Assembly (NCBI GenBank): GCA_016198545.1
Contig: JACQIJ010000024.1
Coordinates: 1 to 8,104, forward strand
DNA: 8,104 bases
Source: Pseudomonadota bacterium
Lineage (GTDB): Bacteria > Pseudomonadota > Alphaproteobacteria > Micavibrionales > Micavibrionaceae
Direction: 5' to 3'
In this document: piece by piece, positions 6,569 to 8,104 of the stretch
Layout: the number at the start of each line of letters is the position of its first letter
Numbering within the stretch: the first letter of the stretch is position 1
Made by a program: the position numbers and the translations under genes
Notes under the pieces: model-generated
Databases searched by the model: none
Told to the model about the DNA's origin: nothing
The model's input: the letters and a program-made list of their open reading frames with translations, nothing else

Positions 6569-7126
6569 CTACTTGTCCTCATCAAGCCGCAGAGCCGCCA
6601 TCAACTCCTTGATCGCGGCGTCCTCGGACGGGCTGATATTCATGAAATCGATCGCCTGCTTTTTCTTGCCGCAATCGCTCAGCCAGTCGCACACGCGCCC
6701 CATCAGACCCTTGTCTTTTTCCATCTCCCCGAACTCTCCATGCGCGCCGGCAACGGATCCGGCTATTTTCAGGAGGAGCCTTTTATAATTGCGGCGATCT
6801 TTTGCGCTTATCTTTTGTTTCAGAAGATCGGCAGCGCGCTTGCAATCAGGAATGACATCCAGAGAATTTTTTTTCCACTCCTGCCAGCTATCCTTATGCG
6901 CGACGACTTCCTGCATGATCTCGCGAACAAAAGCGGGAACCTCGATCGACTGCGAAATGCCGTTGATGATACCCATCATAGCCTGTTTTTCCTTGAGATC
7001 ATCCTTTCCGCCCTCCTCATCATCCATATGGCTCATCCATACGCCGACGCGGTAGGGAAGGCTGACGATCAGATCGCGTTCCTGCGGCGACATGTCATGA
7101 AGATGCGATTTTCCGACCATAGACAT
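6569..7126 (-). CDS. Hypothetical helical protein, first copy of a tandem paralogous pair (possibly TerB-like)
   Basis: The product has 185 residues with no signal peptide or membrane segment. It aligns along its whole length with the downstream gene, sharing LPYRVGVW (23-30), D35-D36 plus a Gly pair, E46, IIN (53-55), FVREIM (66-71), W81 and W84, P-D-C95-K-R-A, an IAGSVAGAHGE stretch (121-131), GR-C-DWL, KKK and NISPSEDAAI (163-172). Apart from these blocks the two have diverged strongly, so the duplication is old and both copies have been kept under selection. It is highly charged (many Lys, Glu, Asp), suggesting a cytoplasmic protein. The start ATG 7126 has AAGGG eight bases upstream; M3 is an in-frame alternative. 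It follows sucD after 31 bases and is co-oriented, so it is very likely in the same transcript. Function is unknown; a TerB-like fold is a pattern-based guess only. Confidence 0.85.
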   Translation of the reverse strand: MSMVGKSHLHDMSPQERDLIVSLPYRVGVWMSHMDDEEGGKDDLKEKQAMMGIINGISQSIEVPAFVREIMQEVVAHKDSWQEWKKNSLDVIPDCKRAADLLKQKISAKDRRNYKRLLLKIAGSVAGAHGEFGEMEKDKGLMGRVCDWLSDCGKKKQAIDFMNISPSEDAAIKELMAALRLDEDK

Positions 7127-7157
7127 AGCAATATCCCTTCAATTCCTTCCCAAAAGT

Positions 7158-8033
7158 TCAGGCAGCCATTGCCTTGACGACCGCCTCCCCCAACGCCGCC
7201 GGACTTTCCGAAACGAAAAATCCAGCCGCGCGCATGGCATCGAACTTCGATTCCGCCGTGCCCTGGCCGCCGGAAATAATAGCCCCGGCATGCCCCATGC
7301 GCTTGCCCGGCGGCGCCGTAATGCCCGCAATAAATCCGGCGATCGGCTTTTTCTTTTTCTGCGCCTTATAGAATGCCGCAGCTTCTTCCTCCGCCGTGCC
7401 GCCGATTTCCCCGATCATCAATATTGCTTCGGTTTCGGGATCGGAAAGGAACATCTCGAGACAATCGATGAAATTCGTGCCGTTGACGGGGTCGCCGCCG
7501 ATGCCTATGCAGGTCGTCTGGCCCAGGCCGGCTGCCGCCGTTTGCGCAACCGCCTCATAGGTCAGCGTCCCGGAACGGGAAACGATACCTACCTTGCCGC
7601 GCTTGTGGATATGGCCGGGCATAATGCCTATCTTGCATTCGCCGGGCGTAATGATGCCGGGACAATTCGGCCCGATCAGGCGGCTTTTGGAACCTTGCAG
7701 CGCGCGTTTCACGCGCACCATATCGAGTACGGGTATCCCTTCAGTAATGCAGACAATCAGCGGAATTTCCGCATCGACCGCCTCCAGAATGGCATCTGCC
7801 GCGAACGGCGGCGGCACATAGATAACCGTCGCATTGCAGCCGGTTTTCTCCTTCGCCTGCGCGACAGTATCGAAAACAGGCAGATCCAGATGCTTCGACC
7901 CGCCTTTACCCGGGGTAACCCCGCCGACCATTTTCGTGCCATAGGCGATGGCCTGTTCCGAATGGAACGTACCCTGCGCGCCCGTAAAACCCTGACAGAT
8001 GACTTTCGTATTTGCGTTTACCAGAACGGCCAT
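7158..8033 (-). CDS. sucD: Succinyl-CoA synthetase (ADP/GDP-forming) alpha subunit
   Basis: Alpha subunit of succinyl-CoA synthetase, which with SucC converts succinyl-CoA, phosphate and a nucleoside diphosphate to succinate, CoA and the triphosphate. The 291 residues match the usual length (E. coli 289). Visible are the CoA-binding Rossmann motif GFTGAQGTFH (15-24), GTKMVGGVTPGKGG (32-45), ITEGIP (96-101), GPNCPGIITPGECKIGI (121-137), SRSGTLTYE (152-160), GGDPVNGTNFID (179-190), GEIGGTAEEEAAA (208-220) and the phosphorylated H248 in GKRMGHAGAII. The reading frame stays open 21 codons further upstream, but ATG 8033 is chosen because MAVLVNANTKVICQGF aligns with the standard N-terminus and AGAGGA lies five bases before it. 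It is the first complete gene of the cluster here; sucC would be expected beyond the right edge. Confidence 0.97.
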   Translation of the reverse strand: MAVLVNANTKVICQGFTGAQGTFHSEQAIAYGTKMVGGVTPGKGGSKHLDLPVFDTVAQAKEKTGCNATVIYVPPPFAADAILEAVDAEIPLIVCITEGIPVLDMVRVKRALQGSKSRLIGPNCPGIITPGECKIGIMPGHIHKRGKVGIVSRSGTLTYEAVAQTAAAGLGQTTCIGIGGDPVNGTNFIDCLEMFLSDPETEAILMIGEIGGTAEEEAAAFYKAQKKKKPIAGFIAGITAPPGKRMGHAGAIISGGQGTAESKFDAMRAAGFFVSESPAALGEAVVKAMAA

Positions 8034-8104
8034 GAAATTCCTCTTTTTTGACTTCCTAAGGGTACGTAAGCTTTGTCTATAAATCAACCGGCGCACCGCA
8101 CAAA
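8034..8104 (-). other. sucD leader; no recognisable sucC end
   Basis: The strong ribosome site AGAGGA is at 8044-8039. The remaining bases to the window edge are too short to identify a gene. Of the minus-strand frames, one stops at 8086-8084 (TGA), one at 8079-8077 (TAG), and the third runs on into sucD. Either stop could end sucC, but the few residues before them are not diagnostic. No clear promoter was found. Confidence 0.5.

Noticed and set aside
7290..8051. 253-codon plus-strand open frame over sucD
   Set aside because: It is antisense to a complete sucD with all its motifs; the Arg/Ala/Asn-rich composition indicates a shadow.
8034..8096. Upstream extension of sucD by 21 codons to ATG 8096
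   Set aside because: The extension is Arg/Lys-rich and absent from the family, whereas ATG 8033 has an AGAGGA ribosome site at five bases and matches the standard N-terminus.

Overview
The window looks like a piece of an alphaproteobacterial chromosome of moderately high GC content. The basis is gene content and order: sucD, sucA and sucB lie on the minus strand in the usual alphaproteobacterial order, and the 967-residue SucA has the length common in that class. Species cannot be named from the sequence. No tRNA, rRNA, CRISPR array, transposase or insertion-sequence end was seen.

Layout, read along the minus strand from the right edge. sucD (succinyl-CoA synthetase alpha subunit, 8033 to 7158) is followed by two unrecognised genes of 185 and 187 codons (7126 to 6569 and 6560 to 5997). 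These two are diverged tandem copies of one alpha-helical, soluble-looking family. The second ends one base before sucA (2-oxoglutarate dehydrogenase E1, 5995 to 3092). A gap of 405 bases follows, and then sucB (dihydrolipoyl succinyltransferase E2, 2686 to 1463). The gap holds a perfect 7-bp-stem hairpin, a palindrome over a weak candidate promoter for sucB, and a plus-strand reading frame that looks like the broken remains of a gene.

The left 1.46 kb is a different module: two zinc-dependent deaminase genes back to back. The minus-strand gene (1 to 419, cut by the window edge) is a cytosine deaminase of the small yeast FCY1 type. The plus-strand gene (458 to 1462) has a deaminase domain with a complete zinc site, followed by a second deaminase-like half that has lost the zinc ligands. 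Its stop codon directly abuts the stop codon of the convergent sucB.

The SucA and SucB products are the E1 and E2 parts of the 2-oxoglutarate dehydrogenase complex, making succinyl-CoA. SucD, with SucC (not seen here), turns succinyl-CoA into succinate with nucleoside triphosphate formation. The gene for E3 (lpd) is not next to sucB. The least explained parts are the paralogous pair embedded and apparently translationally coupled within this TCA-cycle operon, and the deaminase with one dead half.
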